From the NCBI GenBank assembly GCA_938038165.1, contig CALHRB010000218.1, positions 1-8,101 of the forward strand: a DNA stretch of 8,101 bases, read 5' to 3'. Under the pieces are notes generated by a model, which was not told the origin of the DNA, searched no databases, and was given only the letters and a program-made list of their open reading frames with translations. Below are positions 6,327 to 8,101 of the stretch, piece after piece; position 1 is the stretch's first letter, and every line of letters starts with the position of its first letter. Origin of the DNA: Candidatus Kapaibacterium sp. GTDB lineage: Bacteria; Bacteroidota; Ignavibacteria; Kapaibacteriales; UBA2268. The translations under genes and the position numbers were made by a program.

Positions 6327-7963
6327 AGAACTATATAAAGAACCTTATTGAAACTGCTTTAATAAAAACTAATGTCCCTGCCGACATTTATCATATTGTT
6401 GAAGAACCCAAAAATCCAGAGTTTGGTGATTTATCAAGCAATGTCGCAATGGTTCTGTCAAAAAATCTTAAAAAAGCACCAAAAGAAATAGCTGAGGAAT
6501 TAATTAAAGCTTTAGATTTAGATGATAAGATCATCGAACAGGTTACCATTGCTGGTCAAGGTTTTATAAACTTTAAGTTCTCAAGGAAAATTTATCCTCT
6601 ACTGCTAAAAGAGGTTATAGAGGAAAAAGAATCTTATGGGAAAAATAATTCAGGCAAAGGAAAAAGAGTCAATGTTGAATATGTAAGTGTTAATCCTACA
6701 GGATTATTGCATCTTGGTCACGGGCGTAATGCCTGCATTGGTGATACAATTGCAAATTTATTTTCATGGAATGGCTGGGATGTAACTCGTGAATATTATT
6801 TTAATAACGCTGGCAACCAGATGAAAAATCTTGCCTTGTCAATTTTTGCAAGATATAAGCAACTTTTAGGCGATAAAGATTTTCCTTTTCCCGAAGATGG
6901 TTATCATGGTGAATATATCAAGACAATAGCAAATGATTTATTAGAAAAATATAACTCTAAATTTCAAAATGGTTCTGATGATGACTTGAATTTTATCAGA
7001 AAATTTGGTGAAAACTGGTGCTTTGAAAAAATCAATTCAACATTAGAAAGATTGAATATCAAACAAGATGTTTTTTTCAACGAAGACTCTCTCTATCATA
7101 ACGGAAAAATAGATAAGCTTATCGCTGATCTCAAAAAATTAGATTTAGTCTATGAGAAAGATGGAGCTTTATGGCTTTCATTATCCAAAATGGGTTTGAA
7201 AGATGATAGAGTCATAGTTAAATCGAGTGGAGAGCCAACTTATAGATTGCCTGATATTGCATACCATAGGGATAAATTTGAACGAGGTTTTGATCTGCTT
7301 ATTGATATTTTCGGAGCTGACCATATCGCTACCATTCCGGATGTTTTAGCAGCTCTCAAATATTTAGGATACGATTCATCCAAGGTTCGCGTTCTCATTC
7401 ATCAGTTTGTTACTTTGACTGAAAATGGAGAGCAAGTTAAAATGTCAAAACGAACGGGTAAAAGTTATACTCTTGATGATTTATTGGATGAGGTAGGGGA
7501 AGATGTTGTCAGATTTTTCTTAATTATGAGAGGTATCTCAACTCATTTGGAGTTTGACTTGGGTTTGGCAAGGGAACAAAGTGAAAAAAACCCTGTGTTT
7601 TATCTTCAATACGCTCATGCAAGAATCTGCTCTGTTCTTGATTTAGCAGAAGAAAGAGGTATATATTTAGATTGGAACCCTGATTTGACTATTCTCGAAA
7701 ATAATTATGAAATTGAACTAATAAAAAAAATATTGAAGTTTAAAGAAACAGTCTGGATATCTTGTGATAAATGTGAACCTCAAATTCTTGCTGATTACCT
7801 TCGTGAGTTAGCCAATGCTTTTCATGTGTTTTATCATGAATGCAGAATTATTGGAGTTGAGGACAAACTTCAAGACGCAAGATTACATCTTGCTTTAGCA
7901 GCCAAAACAACTTTGCAAAACGGATTATCAATTCTTGGTATAAATGCCCCTGAAAGAATGTAA
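6317..7963 (+). CDS. argS: Arginyl-tRNA synthetase
   Basis: Attaches arginine to tRNA-Arg using ATP. The 548-aa class I synthetase is complete and near the usual bacterial length of 550-580. The N-terminal tRNA-binding (Add1) domain covers about 1-90, including PKNPEFGDLSSNVAM. The HIGH-type signature is HLGH at 132-135 within NPTGLLHLGHGRN. YRLPDIAYHRDKFERG and the DIFGADH segment belong to the catalytic core, and KMSK is intact at 375-378. The C-terminal DALR anticodon-binding domain includes NPVFYLQYAHAR (425-436) and ends in the typical LGINAPERM. The ATG at 6317 lacks a Shine-Dalgarno and overlaps the end of rsfS by 10 nt, so its translation probably depends on ribosomes finishing rsfS. 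No broken motif or frameshift is seen. Confidence 0.98.
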   Translation: MELKNYIKNLIETALIKTNVPADIYHIVEEPKNPEFGDLSSNVAMVLSKNLKKAPKEIAEELIKALDLDDKIIEQVTIAGQGFINFKFSRKIYPLLLKEVIEEKESYGKNNSGKGKRVNVEYVSVNPTGLLHLGHGRNACIGDTIANLFSWNGWDVTREYYFNNAGNQMKNLALSIFARYKQLLGDKDFPFPEDGYHGEYIKTIANDLLEKYNSKFQNGSDDDLNFIRKFGENWCFEKINSTLERLNIKQDVFFNEDSLYHNGKIDKLIADLKKLDLVYEKDGALWLSLSKMGLKDDRVIVKSSGEPTYRLPDIAYHRDKFERGFDLLIDIFGADHIATIPDVLAALKYLGYDSSKVRVLIHQFVTLTENGEQVKMSKRTGKSYTLDDLLDEVGEDVVRFFLIMRGISTHLEFDLGLAREQSEKNPVFYLQYAHARICSVLDLAEERGIYLDWNPDLTILENNYEIELIKKILKFKETVWISCDKCEPQILADYLRELANAFHVFYHECRIIGVEDKLQDARLHLALAAKTTLQNGLSILGINAPERM

Positions 7964-7979
7964 CTATCTTTATTTGATT

Positions 7980-7984
7980 GGAGG
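7980..7984 (+). promoter_or_regulatory. Shine-Dalgarno of the CDGSH protein gene
   Basis: GGAGG lies nine bases before the ATG at 7994, in the 30-nt gap after argS. No terminator-like hairpin lies in that gap, so read-through from argS is likely. Confidence 0.75.
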
Positions 7985-7993
7985 AAAAACAAA

Positions 7994-8101
7994 ATGAACG
8001 AACCAAAAATTGCTCAAAAAGGTCCTTATAGTGTTCAACTCGAACCGGGTTTAAAATCATGGTGCACCTGTGGGGAATCCAAAACACAGCCATTTTGTGA
8101 T
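7994..8101 (+). CDS. CDGSH-type iron-sulfur protein, 5' part
   Basis: Only 36 codons are visible before the right edge, but they hold most of the CDGSH signature that binds a 2Fe-2S cluster through three Cys and one His (mitoNEET family). The pattern is C24-x-C26-x2-S29-x3-P33-x-C35-D36, which matches C-x-C-x2-S/T-x3-P-x-C-D; the expected G-x-H with the His ligand lies just outside. The N-terminus MNEPKIAQKGPYSVQLEPG followed by a Lys-Ser-Trp resembles small bacterial CDGSH proteins of about 60-80 aa. There is no membrane anchor, so it is likely a soluble cytoplasmic redox or Fe-S handling protein. A good Shine-Dalgarno supports the start. It follows argS by 30 nt, probably in the same transcript. 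The exact role is not known for most bacterial members. Confidence 0.9.
   Translation, partial: MNEPKIAQKGPYSVQLEPGLKSWCTCGESKTQPFCD

Noticed and set aside
7848..8093. Minus-strand open frame across the end of argS and the CDGSH gene
   Set aside because: Both plus-strand genes carry strong family motifs here; the minus-strand product resembles nothing known.
1..8101. A defence system, CRISPR array, prophage, insertion sequence or RNA gene
   Set aside because: No direct-repeat arrays, transposase or nuclease motifs, or tRNA/rRNA-like folds were seen on either strand; all long frames are accounted for.

Overview
The window comes from an AT-rich bacterium, most likely of the Bacteroidota/Chlorobiota/Ignavibacteriota (FCB) assemblage. 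The best evidence is the large secreted protease, which ends in a type IX secretion (T9SS) C-terminal sorting domain, a hallmark of that assemblage. Clear Shine-Dalgarno sequences stand before three genes. This fits an Ignavibacteria- or Kapabacteria-like lineage better than classical Bacteroidota, where such sites are rare; that placement is inference.

Layout: (1) Positions 2-1033 (+) hold the 3' two thirds of guaA (GMP synthase), cut by the left edge. (2) A convergent intergenic gap (1034-1131) carries a perfect 13-bp inverted repeat, a candidate bidirectional terminator. (3) A minus-strand block reads, in transcription order, a small lipoprotein of unknown function (5717-5271), a T9SS-exported thermolysin-like M4 metalloprotease of 1032 aa (5256-2158) and a Na+/Ca2+ antiporter of the CaCA superfamily (2094-1132). 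(4) A 195-bp, very AT-rich divergent intergenic region (5718-5912) should hold promoters in both directions. (5) A plus-strand block holds rsfS (5913-6326, TTG start), argS (6317-7963, overlapping rsfS by 10 nt) and the first 36 codons of a CDGSH iron-sulfur protein (7994 to the right edge).

The plus-strand genes are housekeeping functions: purine synthesis, ribosome silencing, tRNA charging and a small Fe-S protein. The minus-strand block is the accessory part. The lipoprotein and protease lie 14 nt apart and are probably co-transcribed. The antiporter follows after 63 nt and may or may not share the transcript. No stretch above 300 bases lacks a gene. I see no RNA gene, CRISPR array, insertion sequence or phage element. 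I find no convincing new multi-gene system; the most interesting items are the uncharacterised lipoprotein paired with the protease and the protease's domain architecture.
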